A DNA stretch of 36,164 bases from an uncultured Acetobacteraceae bacterium (GCA_903839965.1 CAIMEK010000022.1:1-36164), one strand, 5' to 3'; positions 26,476 through 34,437 are shown, counted from the stretch's first letter. A program made the numbers and translations. The notes: generated by a model from the sequence alone, not told the origin.

Positions 26476-27857
26476 CATAGGGGCCAACTTTAGGCACGGT
26501 GGCCGACGCGGAGGGTGGTTGCGTGGGTTCTTCGTTGTCGGGGGCGTTCAAGTAGATGGCGGGCCAGGGCTAGGGTTGCTTGGCCCGCAGTGATTGCGTT
26601 GAGTGCGCCACGAATACCTGCGAGCAAGGCGTCACGCAGCAACTGGGTTATCCGCCAGAGTGAGGCGGAACGTTGGCGCATTGCTTGTCGCACAGGGGGG
26701 AGAGTCCAGGACTTCCTGGGTAAGATCGTCAATCAGCAGAGCGAGAATGAGGTGGGCAAGCAGCCAACTTCGGGCCAGGTCGCGACGCTTCGCCGGTAGC
26801 CGATCTAGGCCCAGTTGGCTTTTCAGGCGTTTGAACGCCAGTTCCACCTGCCAGCGCACCCGATAGGCCGCCAGCACCTCATCGAGGCGCACATCCGCGG
26901 GCAATGAGGTCAACAGCATCAGGAAGCCGGCGGATTGCACCGTTATTGGTTGTAGTTCGGCATGACAGCGACGCTTGCTGTGGCCACGCCGCACCCGCCG
27001 CAGGGCCTGCTCGGCAGCCTCGGCCGTCGCGCGCCGCACGATCAGCCGGGCCTCAAACCAAGTCAGGCCGCGTTTCCCAGGGCTGCCCGAGTGCGCCACC
27101 TGCACCCGCCGCTCAATGGCGCAGCCGGGCTGCAAGCCACCGAACAGCGTCTCCCAGACCAGCGGCGTGCCGTCCGCTTGCAGCAAACGCAGGCTGGACC
27201 AGCCGACACGCACAATAAAGTCCGCGCCTTGGTCAAGCACCGACTTGAGAGCGGCGGGCTTGGCGTAATTGCGATCCCCCAAGGCCACATCGCCTGGCTC
27301 CAACCCGGCGCGCGTCAGGCTCTCCGCGCCATGCGCATCGGTCAGATCAAGATCGGTGAAGCAGCTGGACGCGGGATCGTAGGTGGCGTGCAGCCGCCAA
27401 TCGGTGCCGCGGCTGCCGGGCTGAGTGATCACGCTGCCATCAACAATACGCAGCCGCCGGCCCGGCAGAAATGCCGCGGCCCGGTGCAATCCAACGTCGC
27501 GACGCAGCAGCGCACCCGCAACCTGGCCCAGCCAGTCCGAAGCATTGCGCACTCGCTTCATCACCGCCGTATCCGACATCTCCGCCAAACCGCTCACCCC
27601 CGCCCAGGCGGCTGCGGCTCGCAAAGACAGGCCTCCGGGTCCGTAGGCAAGCGCCAGCCGAAGCAGCATCTCGCCGCTGCGTATCTCTCGTTTGCGGATC
27701 AACGCCTTCATGGCCAGGACGCTGGTGTCCAGGTCAATCAGCCCAGACACCTTCGAAACCACATCAGGCCAGTGCGACGTTAGCGTGGCTGCGTTCTGCA
27801 TCCTCGCCATGAATCATGCCTCATCCCGCGTCGATAAGCCTAAAGTTGGCGCCTATG
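26476..27857 (-). mobile_element. complete IS4-family element, IS231-like (1382 bp)
   Basis: Terminal inverted repeats of 20 bases with one mismatch: cataggggccaactttaggc on the left and, as reverse complement of the right end, cataggcgccaactttaggc. The CAT start and the caactt core resemble IS231 ends. It holds one intact transposase gene on the minus strand and is flanked by an exact 11-bp duplication. It inserted between two convergent genes without breaking a reading frame. The perfect duplication and intact gene suggest a recent, potentially active insertion. Confidence 0.94.
26632..27810 (-). CDS. IS4-family transposase
   Basis: 392-residue DDE transposase. The N-terminal part (RKREIRSGEMLLRLALAYG, SLRAAAAWAGVSGLAEMSD) is typical of IS4. 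RLRIVDGSVITQPGS carries the first Asp, PGDVALGDRNYAKPAAL the second, and YRVRWQVELAFKRLKSQ is the Y-(2)R-(3)E-(6)K signature with the catalytic Glu. It fills most of the element, with 47 bases between its start and the right inverted repeat end. No lesion was seen. Confidence 0.95.
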   Translation of the reverse strand: MARMQNAATLTSHWPDVVSKVSGLIDLDTSVLAMKALIRKREIRSGEMLLRLALAYGPGGLSLRAAAAWAGVSGLAEMSDTAVMKRVRNASDWLGQVAGALLRRDVGLHRAAAFLPGRRLRIVDGSVITQPGSRGTDWRLHATYDPASSCFTDLDLTDAHGAESLTRAGLEPGDVALGDRNYAKPAALKSVLDQGADFIVRVGWSSLRLLQADGTPLVWETLFGGLQPGCAIERRVQVAHSGSPGKRGLTWFEARLIVRRATAEAAEQALRRVRRGHSKRRCHAELQPITVQSAGFLMLLTSLPADVRLDEVLAAYRVRWQVELAFKRLKSQLGLDRLPAKRRDLARSWLLAHLILALLIDDLTQEVLDSPPCATSNAPTFRLTLADNPVAA

Positions 27858-27868
27858 GGGCAGAGCCC
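27858..27868 (+). repeat. 11-bp target duplication of IS4-family element (right)
   Basis: gggcagagccc, the partner of 26465-26475. Confidence 0.93.
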
Positions 27869-27873
27869 TCGCC

Positions 27874-29007
27874 TTACTTCCACAGCGCCCCGCGCCGATC
27901 GCTGCGCGGCTGCGGCCTGAAGGGCAGCTTGGCCAGCGCGTCCAGGTCCGGCTCGATGCCCAGCCCCGGCGTGGTCGGAAGAACAAAATGCCCGGCCTCG
28001 AATTGCACCGCCGGGCGGCTGACGGCATCGCGCGTTGCGCGCTGCGGCTCCATCTGCTCGAGGATGAAGAAATTCGGGATCGACGCCGCCAGGTGCATCG
28101 CCGCCATGGTGCAGATCGGCCCGCCCGGATTGTGCGGCGCCACCGGAATGTACCAGGTGTCGGCCAACGCGGCGATGCGGCGCACCTCGGTCAGCCCGCC
28201 CGCATGCATCAGGTCGGGCTGGATGATGCGGCAGCCGCCGTTCTCGATCAGCTCGCGGAATTCGTAGCGCGACAGCAGCCGCTCGCCGGTCGCGATCGGG
28301 GTACGCAGCTCGCGCTGCAACTGCACCATGGCGCGCGCATTCTCGAACGGAATCGGCTCCTCGAACCAGCCCGGCCGCGACGGCGCCAAGGCGTCGTCCA
28401 GCCGGATGGCCAGCCGCGGCGACAGCAACTCGCTGCACTCGATGAAAATCTCGGCCGTCGGCCCCGCGCCCTCGCGCGCCGCCGCCACCACGTCGCGCAC
28501 GCGGCTGATCTCGCCGACCTCGTCGGCCTGCAGGCCCTCGAAGGTGAGCGGGCCGCACTTGAAGCCCGTGAACCCGCGCCGGATCGCTTCCTGGGCGAGA
28601 GCAAAAGCCTGGTCGGGCGTGTGGCTGCCGCCGATCCAGTGGCTGGCGTAGACCCGCAGCCGGTCGCGATGCGCCCCGCCCAGCAGCCGGTAAACCGGCA
28701 CGCCGAGCCGCTTGCCCTCGATGTCCCACAGCGCCACGTCGAGCGCGGCCAGCGCGCTCATGAACACGGCGCCGCCGCGCCAGCGCCAGGCATTGTAGAG
28801 CCGGTGCCAGTGCTGCTCCGGACCGGCGGGGTCCTCGCCCACAAGATGCGGCGCGAACTCGCCGATGGCCGTCTCGACGCTCTCGATGGCGCCGTGCAGC
28901 GATGCCTCGCCCCAGCCGGTGATGCCCTCGTCGGTGCTGATGCGCACCAGCAGCCAGTTGCACCAGTCCACCCAGAACTTGAACGTCTCGATCCGCGTGA
29001 TCTTCAT
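27874..29007 (-). CDS. enolase-superfamily sugar-acid dehydratase-like protein (MR/MLE)
   Basis: 377 residues of the mandelate racemase/muconate lactonizing family, closest in form to the galactonate and related aldonate dehydratases. The N-terminal capping domain reads MKITRIETFKFWVDW to GEASLHG. In the barrel: GFTGFKCGP (Lys region), metal ligands Glu190 (FIECSELLS), Glu216/217 (WFEEPIP) and Glu242 (ATGERLLSR), Asp265 (IIQPD) and His292 (APHNPGGP). The first ligand position has ECS where galactonate dehydratases usually show Asp-x-His, so the substrate is uncertain. ATG 29007 overlaps the stop of the lacI-type gene (ATGA), so regulator and enzyme form one operon, and that regulator probably controls it. 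Its 3' end lies five bases from the IS4 target duplication, but the gene is intact. Confidence 0.88.
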   Translation of the reverse strand: MKITRIETFKFWVDWCNWLLVRISTDEGITGWGEASLHGAIESVETAIGEFAPHLVGEDPAGPEQHWHRLYNAWRWRGGAVFMSALAALDVALWDIEGKRLGVPVYRLLGGAHRDRLRVYASHWIGGSHTPDQAFALAQEAIRRGFTGFKCGPLTFEGLQADEVGEISRVRDVVAAAREGAGPTAEIFIECSELLSPRLAIRLDDALAPSRPGWFEEPIPFENARAMVQLQRELRTPIATGERLLSRYEFRELIENGGCRIIQPDLMHAGGLTEVRRIAALADTWYIPVAPHNPGGPICTMAAMHLAASIPNFFILEQMEPQRATRDAVSRPAVQFEAGHFVLPTTPGLGIEPDLDALAKLPFRPQPRSDRRGALWK

Positions 29008-30071
29008 GTCGCCTCGACCTCGGCATGGGGAATGGGAATGGTCTCGTGCCCGTCCGCGGCGCAGCATCCCATCGACGCCCGCTGTACGAGGGTGGCCTGC
29101 AACTCGATCCGCCGCGGCGGCGCGGCCGGTTCACGCATGCGCCGGGCCAGCATCTCCCAGGCGAGCGTAGCCATTTCCGCAGTCGGATGCTCGATGACGG
29201 ACAACGGAGGCTGCACGATGTCGGCCCAGTCCGGATGTTCGAAGGCGAGCAGCGAAACGTCGCGCGGCCAGGCCAGGCCCAGCGCCTGCAGGGCGCGGAT
29301 CATCCACAGCCCCACGCGCGTGTTGCTGGCGATCAGGCCGGTCGGGCGATCGGGGCGGCACAGCTGCGCGGCGAGCCGGGCGGCGAAGTCCGCCGCGTCG
29401 TCGCCGCGCTGCATCACCTCGGCCGACATCCGCAGACCCGACGCCCGGGCCGTGTGCCGGAACGCCTCGATGCGCTGGCGGGTGGTGATCAGGTGCGGAT
29501 AGCTGACGATGAACAGCAGCCGTCGATGGCCGAGCGCCACGAAGCGCGCGACCGCGTCCTGCATGGCGGCGCGGTTGTCGATGATGATTTCGTCGAAACG
29601 CTGCTGCGTCGGGGTGCGGTCGAGGATCACCGTCGGCAGGCCCTCGCGCATGACCAGGTCGAGGCTGGCGCCGGAGCGCGCGCTCGGCACCAGCAGCAGG
29701 CCGGCCAGCCGATGCGCGAGCAGCGCCGACAGGCGGCGGTATTCAAGCTCGGGGTCCTGCTGGCTCAGCACCTGCACCACTTCGAAGCCGCTGCGCGCGG
29801 CGATGCCTTCCAGCAGGTCGGCCAGCCCGGCGAACAGCGCGCTGGCCATGTTCGGCAGGCAGACCCCGACCAGGCGCGACTGGCCGCGCCGCAGCCCCTG
29901 CGCCAGGCGGTTCGGCACGTAGTTGAGTTCGCTTACCGCCGCGAGCACCAGCCGGCGCCGGGCCTCGCTGACGTTCTTGGTGCCGTTGAGCACGTACGAC
30001 ACGGTGCCGACCGACACCCCCGCATGCCGGGCAACGTCGAGGATCGTCACCTTCGTCTCGGGCGCCGCCAT
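29004..30071 (-). CDS. LacI-family transcriptional regulator
   Basis: 355 residues. The N-terminal HTH and hinge are VTILDVARHAGVSVGTVSYVLNGTKNVS and VLAAVSELNYVPNRLAQGLR, the standard LacI form. A periplasmic-binding-protein-like sensor domain follows (RLVGVCLPNMASALFAGLADLLEG, GLPTVILDRTPTQQ, RLLFIVSYPHLITTRQRIEAF, PTGLIASNTRVGLWMIRALQ, DVSLLAFEHPDWADIVQPPLSV). Ligands of this family are usually sugars or sugar acids. GGGAG lies seven bases before ATG 30071. It is the first gene of a two-gene operon with the dehydratase, whose start it overlaps, so a sugar acid is the likely effector. Confidence 0.94.
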   Translation of the reverse strand: MAAPETKVTILDVARHAGVSVGTVSYVLNGTKNVSEARRRLVLAAVSELNYVPNRLAQGLRRGQSRLVGVCLPNMASALFAGLADLLEGIAARSGFEVVQVLSQQDPELEYRRLSALLAHRLAGLLLVPSARSGASLDLVMREGLPTVILDRTPTQQRFDEIIIDNRAAMQDAVARFVALGHRRLLFIVSYPHLITTRQRIEAFRHTARASGLRMSAEVMQRGDDAADFAARLAAQLCRPDRPTGLIASNTRVGLWMIRALQALGLAWPRDVSLLAFEHPDWADIVQPPLSVIEHPTAEMATLAWEMLARRMREPAAPPRRIELQATLVQRASMGCCAADGHETIPIPHAEVEAT

Positions 30072-30186
30072 CAGACACTCCCTGCCGGCGTGGTGAAACC
30101 TTTCATTTTGACATGCTGTGCCTTCCCCGGGGGACGGTCAAGCCATTCGCGGCCGGCGGCCTGGGGGGATCGAGTCGCCGCGGTTT

Positions 30187-30336
30187 GGACTCTACTGACG
30201 CCCCCGGGGCGGTGGATTCGTCCTCGGCCAGCAAAACTTATCCCCAGGACTCTACTGACGGGGATTCGGACTCTACTGACGCGACTCGGAGTTGTCCCCT
30301 GGACTCTACGCAGGGGGAATTCGGACTCTACTGACG
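30187..30336 (+). repeat. array of IS256-type terminal repeats
   Basis: The motif ggactctactgacg occurs at 30187-30200, 30247-30260, 30268-30281 and 30323-30336 in the same orientation, with a shortened copy (ggactctac) at 30301-30309. An inverted copy lies at 30870-30883, beyond the transposase fragment. Segments 30247-30300 and 30301-30350 are imperfect copies of each other, so part of the array arose by tandem duplication of a roughly 50-base unit. The motif is the terminal inverted repeat of the neighbouring IS256-type element. Confidence 0.85.
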
Positions 30337-30783
30337 CGACTCAACGCCCTGGCCTACGCTGGGAAGACGCAGCGCCGGATCGTCTCCGCCTGGATCGGCA
30401 CCGCCTTTGCCCAGGACGATGCCACCGCCGCCCGCAAGCAATGGCGCCAGGTTGCCGACCTGGCCAGCCCCCGCGTGCCCAAACTCGCCGCGCTGATGGA
30501 AGAGGTAGAGGACGACGCACTGGCTTACATGGACTTCCCTGTCCAGCACGGGACCAAGCTGCACAGCACCAATCCGCTCGAACGTCCCAACGGCGAGATC
30601 AAGCGCCGCAGCGAGATGGTCGGTATCTTTCCCAACGAGGACGCCGTCGTCCGTCTCATCGGCACGCTGCGGCTTGAACAGAACGATGATTGGGCGGTCC
30701 AGCATGCCCGCCATATGTCGCTGAAAACCATCGCCCAACTCAGCGATGATCCCATGGTCAGCTTGCCGCCATTGGCGGCCTGA
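30337..30783 (+). pseudogene. IS256-family transposase, C-terminal fragment
   Basis: About 148 residues corresponding to the C-terminal part of an IS256 (mutator-type) transposase: ALAYAGKTQRRIVSAWIGTA, then LHSTNPLERPNGEIKRRSE carrying the conserved Asn and the catalytic Glu region, VGIFPNEDAVVRLIGTL and LEQNDDWAVQHARHMSL. The N-terminal two thirds, with both catalytic Asp residues, are missing; the frame begins right after the last terminal-repeat copy. It is therefore non-functional as a transposase. Confidence 0.92.
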
Positions 30784-30883
30784 CCAGGCGGCTCAACCCC
30801 ACCCAAGAGTATCGCTCCTACACCACGGCACGGGGCACGACCGGTACAAATAACCTTCCTAATGGCCTGCGTCAGTAGAGTCC

Positions 30884-31204
30884 AACTCGCATTCGCTGAA
30901 ACGAACTCGCCAAATTAAGTGTGCAGTCCCGGGCCAGAACCGGCAGCCGTTGGTCAACACGTCGAAGGAAGCCCAGCCTTGAGCGCTTCCTCGGGCCTTG
31001 CGGCACGGCCATTGGCGCACGTGTTGGAGCGGCCCCCCAATTTGACAGGACAGGCGGCGTAACCGTGAGGGTTTTGAGGCGTCGGCATATTCCTTACGGA
31101 CGAAACCTAGCCCGACATAAGAGGACGGAAGCGCCGTTTGATTGTGAGCCACATGCCCGTTACGATGCCCAGTTGTTCCGCCCGATAAATGTGATAAATA
31201 TCCC
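30884..31204. other. unassigned DNA between the IS256 derivative and the MITE
   Basis: About 320 bases with short open frames on both strands and no recognised product. Just before the MITE the sequence is locally AT-rich (gataaatgtgataaatatcc). Confidence 0.45.
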
Positions 31205-31208
31205 CTAG

Positions 31209-31346
31209 CAGCCTGTCGGAGTGGAGGAGTTTGCAGAATTATCTTTCAAGATTCGCCAAAATCACTACCTTTTCTTCCGTATAGTGCGGAGACCGCGGAA
31301 GTAATGTCTATTTTGTTCTATTTATGTTCTTAACTCCGACAGGCTG
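31209..31346. mobile_element. 138-bp MITE with CTAG target duplication
   Basis: A 14-bp perfect terminal inverted repeat, cagcctgtcggagt at 31209-31222 and actccgacaggctg at 31333-31346, encloses about 110 AT-rich bases with no gene. CTAG flanks both sides (31205-31208 and 31347-31350). A 4-bp YTAR-type duplication is typical of IS5-group elements, so this is probably a miniature derivative mobilised by an IS5-like transposase. Confidence 0.85.
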
Positions 31347-31351
31347 CTAGC

Positions 31352-31465
31352 GATCAATATCAGGACTGGGAAGATCCGAGCCTCACCGCGGCTCAGGTCG
31401 CCGAATGTTACGGGCTCAAGCGGCGCCAGGTGTTCCACTTTTTCAACGGAATCCCCGAGGCATGA
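31352..31465 (+). pseudogene. C-terminal fragment of a small HTH protein
   Basis: The open frame DQYQDWEDPSLTAAQVAECYG, LKRRQVFHFFNGIPEA ends with TGA at 31463-31465. LTAAQVAECYGLKRRQVFHFFNG has the spacing of a helix-turn-helix, as in MerR/excisionase-like or terminase small-subunit proteins. The N-terminal part is lost: the MITE lies immediately upstream and a TAA stands in frame inside it. It precedes a coiled-coil gene by ten bases, so both may have belonged to one phage-type operon. Confidence 0.5.
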
Positions 31466-31475
31466 GGGAAATCTG

Positions 31476-31736
31476 ATGACCACTTCCGAGACGACGCCGG
31501 CCTCTTCAGAGACCGTCGCCTGCTACGTCGAGCGTGAGATTAATTACCTACGAGAGTGCAAAGCGCTACATGCCGAGGTCGAACGGCTACGTGCTGAGAG
31601 CGAGTTGCGCCGCAAGCTCGCCATCCACTGGCAGCAGATTGCGTGGCAGCTGCACGACCTGGCCGAGGCCGGCGCGCGCGACACGATGGAGCGGCTCACC
31701 GAAATGACGAAGTGCATCAATGCCGAGCATTCCTGA
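31476..31736 (+). CDS. small coiled-coil protein, possibly phage-derived
   Basis: 86 residues, not recognised as a known family. GAGGGA lies six bases before ATG 31476, a good ribosome binding site. The centre (YVEREINYLRECKALHAEVE, RLRAESELRRKLAIHWQQ) is strongly predicted as a coiled coil from its heptad pattern, and there is no signal peptide. It overlaps the next gene by 17 bases in another frame. Together with the HTH fragment before it and the winged-helix-like protein after it, it resembles the small genes near phage packaging or replication modules. No function is claimed. Confidence 0.6.
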   Translation: MTTSETTPASSETVACYVEREINYLRECKALHAEVERLRAESELRRKLAIHWQQIAWQLHDLAEAGARDTMERLTEMTKCINAEHS

Positions 31737-32007
31737 AACGTTCGGCCGCACTTACCGCTTTACTCCCCCGCAGCGCCGAGCGTTATCTTGGTTGCCCGCT
31801 GATGGGTCCTGGGCGTGCACCGACCGACTTATTGATACTGCCGTGGAAAGCCTTCACCACAATTGCCGCGACCTCGTCGAGTGGGAGAACCGCGCCGGCC
31901 CTGGCGGCGGGAAGCGACGAGAATGGCGACTCACGCCAGCCGGGCTGGCAGAGCGCGGCAAACTGCAGAGTGCTATGGGCCCTTCCGAGACGACGCCACG
32001 GGGGTGA
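31720..32007 (+). CDS. small winged-helix-like protein, possibly phage-derived
   Basis: 95 residues, family not recognised. The sequence YRFTPPQRRALSWLPADGSW, TDRLIDTAVESLHHNCRDLVEW, then KRREWRLTPAGLAERGKL follows the plan of a small winged-helix protein: helices followed by a basic strand-turn-strand and a final LTPAGLAERG helix start. Such proteins act as local DNA-binding regulators in phages and islands. It overlaps the coiled-coil gene before it. It ends 65 bases before the convergent GH8 gene. Confidence 0.55.
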   Translation: MPSIPETFGRTYRFTPPQRRALSWLPADGSWACTDRLIDTAVESLHHNCRDLVEWENRAGPGGGKRREWRLTPAGLAERGKLQSAMGPSETTPRG

Positions 32008-32072
32008 AGTGGTTGGCGTATTCGCCTGCAGCGAGGACTCCCTGAGCTGCGCACCAAGCCGTTGACCGTTGC

Positions 32073-33191
32073 CTACGCGGCGTATCTTTCCTGGCATGCC
32101 AGCCGCGACAGCAGGATCAATGCCGCGGAATAGTAGTCTGGTGAAGCCCTAACTGCGGGTAGATCGAGTGGCACATCGATTTTTTGTTCCCGCGGCACCG
32201 ACGCCACACGGGCAACTGCCGCCATGCCCGGCGGTGCACGATATTGCGCGCGTGCGCCGGTCACCAAATCCACCCAGGCTGGCGGGTTTGCGTTCCGTGC
32301 CCAGAAACTGACAAACGCGTCCTGCGCTTCCCGACACCTCCCTCCCGACCAGGCCAGGTACAGCGGAACTCGAATGGCGTCGTAGGAGAATCGCGGCGGC
32401 CAATGTGGATGCGGCTCCAAGGAACCATCCCGTCCCACCCGCAGCCAATCCGGTGGCAACCGCCAAAACCCGAACCGTCCAGCGTCAATCAACTTCTGCC
32501 CGTCCGCAGAAAGCTGCGACCAAAGCGGGGACGGCACGGCCTCCGCCAGTTCCGCCAGCATGGGGAATGCATAATAGGACGGGTTGACGGTCACGCTGTC
32601 GGCAAAATCAAACCCCTCGGCGCCGGGCAGCAGCACGGTATGCGCGCCGAGCGTACGCACCAGCAGTCGCAACATGTCTCCCGCGATCCGACGCGCCAGC
32701 GTGGCATGCTCCGCGCATCCCCACCGCCGCGCGGCGCGCCACAGTGCACAAGCAATGAAGAGATCGCCATCGGTGGCGTTGTTCCAATCGGCAACCCGGA
32801 AGGGCAGGTTGGGCTGGTAGCGCCATGCATGCAGGTAGTCGGAAGGGCGGCGCAACGTGGCGATCGTCCAGGCCAGGATAGATTCGAATGCGGGCCGATC
32901 GTTGAATGCGACCGCAAACAGCAACCCCCACCCTTGGCCCTCGCTGTGCGAGCAGTCACCATTCCCAGTATCGATGATGCGACCATCCGGCGCTAGAAAT
33001 CGCCGCTTGAATTCCTCCCACTCGCAGCGACCGACGGCCACGAAATCGGCGAACCGCACACTGCCGCGCTGTGCAACCGCCGGCTTGGCCAAGGAAAATT
33101 GCGATACTCCCACCGTGGCAGAAAACGCTGCCGCACGAACCAAGCAACGCCGCGAAACCAGAATGGACTCAGCACACTTTTGATTGCGCAT
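32073..33191 (-). CDS. second GH8 endoglucanase, outside the cellulose operon
   Basis: 372 residues, paralog of the GH8 enzyme at 572-1669 and convergent with phage-like genes. The leader SRRCLVRAAAFSATVGVSQF resembles a Tat signal; mature sequence begins near AVAQRGSV. Catalytic motifs are conserved: DTGNGDCSHSEGQGWGL (Glu84) and NNATDGDLF (Asp141/Asp143), then SVTVNPSYYAFPMLAELAEA, LPPDWLRV, FSYDAIRVPLYLAW and PDYYSAALILLSRL. ATG 33191 was chosen because GGAGAG lies a few bases upstream; an ATG at 33209 would add six residues. It differs from the operon copy throughout, so the duplication is old or the gene was acquired separately. The surrounding DNA is rich in mobile elements and no other cellulose gene is nearby. 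The likely role is exported beta-1,4-glucan cleavage. Confidence 0.9.
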   Translation of the reverse strand: MRNQKCAESILVSRRCLVRAAAFSATVGVSQFSLAKPAVAQRGSVRFADFVAVGRCEWEEFKRRFLAPDGRIIDTGNGDCSHSEGQGWGLLFAVAFNDRPAFESILAWTIATLRRPSDYLHAWRYQPNLPFRVADWNNATDGDLFIACALWRAARRWGCAEHATLARRIAGDMLRLLVRTLGAHTVLLPGAEGFDFADSVTVNPSYYAFPMLAELAEAVPSPLWSQLSADGQKLIDAGRFGFWRLPPDWLRVGRDGSLEPHPHWPPRFSYDAIRVPLYLAWSGGRCREAQDAFVSFWARNANPPAWVDLVTGARAQYRAPPGMAAVARVASVPREQKIDVPLDLPAVRASPDYYSAALILLSRLACQERYAA

Positions 33192-33671
33192 AACCACTCT
33201 CCATCCCACATGCAGACTGCATGCCGATCTCGTCTATAGTTAGCGTCGCATTACGTTATTCCATTCTGGAGGCGATCGATTGGCCGCAAGGTCAGAACCG
33301 TGCCACAAACTAGATGCATCGAATGCGTCCAGATTGGAATCACTAGGCAGGTATTTTAGTACCGCTTTTTCCCACCAGCTGTCAGCCTGGTCGGGATGAC
33401 TAGTCCTTTCGGGGGACGGGACACCCCCGGGCATATTCCTCGAGCCGATACAATTCCCCGCCAAGTGCCGTTAGGGGAGCCCATCGGCTCGTCCCAACGA
33501 GAAGCGAGGCCCCGCGCGAGTGGCATTCAGACACCGAGGGCCGGCCAACCCGAACTCCCTTGGCTTCTCTTGGCCGGATTGAATAGGGGCCTTCCTCCAC
33601 GCCGATACGCAACGCGCCGGTCCAGTGATGGATGCCGATGGCGATCGATGTGGCGGAAGCAGCACCATGCC
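33192..33671. other. intergenic region upstream of the second GH8 gene
   Basis: About 480 bases. A small inverted repeat (catgca, loop gtc, tgcatg) lies at about 33211-33226, just upstream of the GH8 start, and could be an operator or part of the leader. A minus-strand frame (33240-33464, 74 codons) has no motif and no ribosome binding site, so it is not called. Nothing else is recognised. Confidence 0.45.
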
Positions 33672-34334
33672 TTATGGCTTTGGTAGCCGCACGCCGGAGC
33701 CACCGCCGCTCTCTTCAATGAATTCGACTCCGCCGGCTTCCAACACGGCTCGGATCGCTTCGACTGTACGCGGATAGAGGCTTTCGCCACACTCAAGTCG
33801 GGCGATCGTCGATCGTGACACCTTCGCAGACTCCGCAAGTTCACGGACTTCGATTAGCAGGGCAGCACGTGCCATCCGGCACTGCGCGGCGCTCAGTTTG
33901 TCGCCTTGTGACAAATTCCACTGTCCGGGGCGGGGAGTGTCACTATCCACGGAGCTTGTTGCGGCTTGACAGAGCGCTGGACGCGATGTGGCGAGCATCT
34001 CGCTCGGCTTGACCAACCCGAGCTCGCTGGAGCTGCGGAAGTAGCCGTCTCCCAGAATATCCCACCTTCGCCCGTGTGACGCCGGTTGTTGCCGGACTGC
34101 GCCTTTCCACAGTCGCACACCCGGACCGCCGCCATTCTCCGAGATGAACTCGACGCCGGCGCCCTCAAGGACGGAACGGATAGCCTTCAGGGTTCGCGGA
34201 TGCGGTTGATGCCCGCCCGTCTCGAAACTTGCCAACGCCGATTCGGACACTTTCGCCGCCTCAGCGAGCTGAACCCTGGTGAGCCGCAGCATCGCGCGTG
34301 CGCCAAGGCATTGCTCAGACGAAATCCCAAACAT
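33672..34334 (-). CDS. double-module Xre-family regulator
   Basis: 220 residues containing two copies of a small Xre-type HTH unit. Module 1 (about 8-75): LGARAMLRLTRVQLAEAAK, VSESALASFETG, TLKAIRSVLEGAGVEFISEN, GGGPGVRL. Module 2 (about 148-218): AAQCRMARAALLIEVRELAE, VSRSTIARLECGE, TVEAIRAVLEAGGVEFIEES, GGGSGVRLPKP. Each ends in the GVEFI-x-E-x-GGG-x-GVRL tail usual for stand-alone alphaproteobacterial Xre proteins. The 70-residue linker is Ser/Pro-rich. GAGGA lies just before ATG 34334. Two modules in one chain could bind DNA as an intramolecular dimer. A single-module relative lies directly upstream on the same strand. Confidence 0.85.
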   Translation of the reverse strand: MFGISSEQCLGARAMLRLTRVQLAEAAKVSESALASFETGGHQPHPRTLKAIRSVLEGAGVEFISENGGGPGVRLWKGAVRQQPASHGRRWDILGDGYFRSSSELGLVKPSEMLATSRPALCQAATSSVDSDTPRPGQWNLSQGDKLSAAQCRMARAALLIEVRELAESAKVSRSTIARLECGESLYPRTVEAIRAVLEAGGVEFIEESGGGSGVRLPKP

Positions 34335-34437
34335 TGGTCCTCAGAATTAAGATCTTCAGTTGCCGGTGACCATGACCGACATCGGCCGAAAATACCATAC
34401 CAAGCAGGCGACGCGCAAACCTCAGCCGGGCCAACAT

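Larger units (their letters stand above)
30187..30883 (+). mobile_element. internally deleted IS256-family element
   Basis: Bounded by ttggactctactgacgc on the left (30185-30201) and its inverse on the right (30869-30885). Inside are the repeat array and only the C-terminal third of an IS256-type transposase. No target duplication was found beside either end. It cannot move alone, but both ends are present, so it could be mobilised by a full-length relative elsewhere in the genome. Confidence 0.7.

Noticed and set aside
27988-29502. 504-codon plus-strand open frame over the dehydratase and regulator
   Set aside because: Antisense to two genes with clear motifs and an ATGA overlap; its translation is low-complexity and matches nothing.
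30187-30336. CRISPR-like short direct repeats
   Set aside because: Spacing is irregular (60, 21, 33 and 22 bases), there are no uniform spacers or cas genes, and the motif is the IS256 end, with an inverted copy at 30870-30883.
29025-30677. 550-codon plus-strand open frame over lacI and the IS256 remnant
   Set aside because: It runs antisense through the LacI gene and then out of frame through the terminal-repeat array and transposase fragment, so it is a chance frame.
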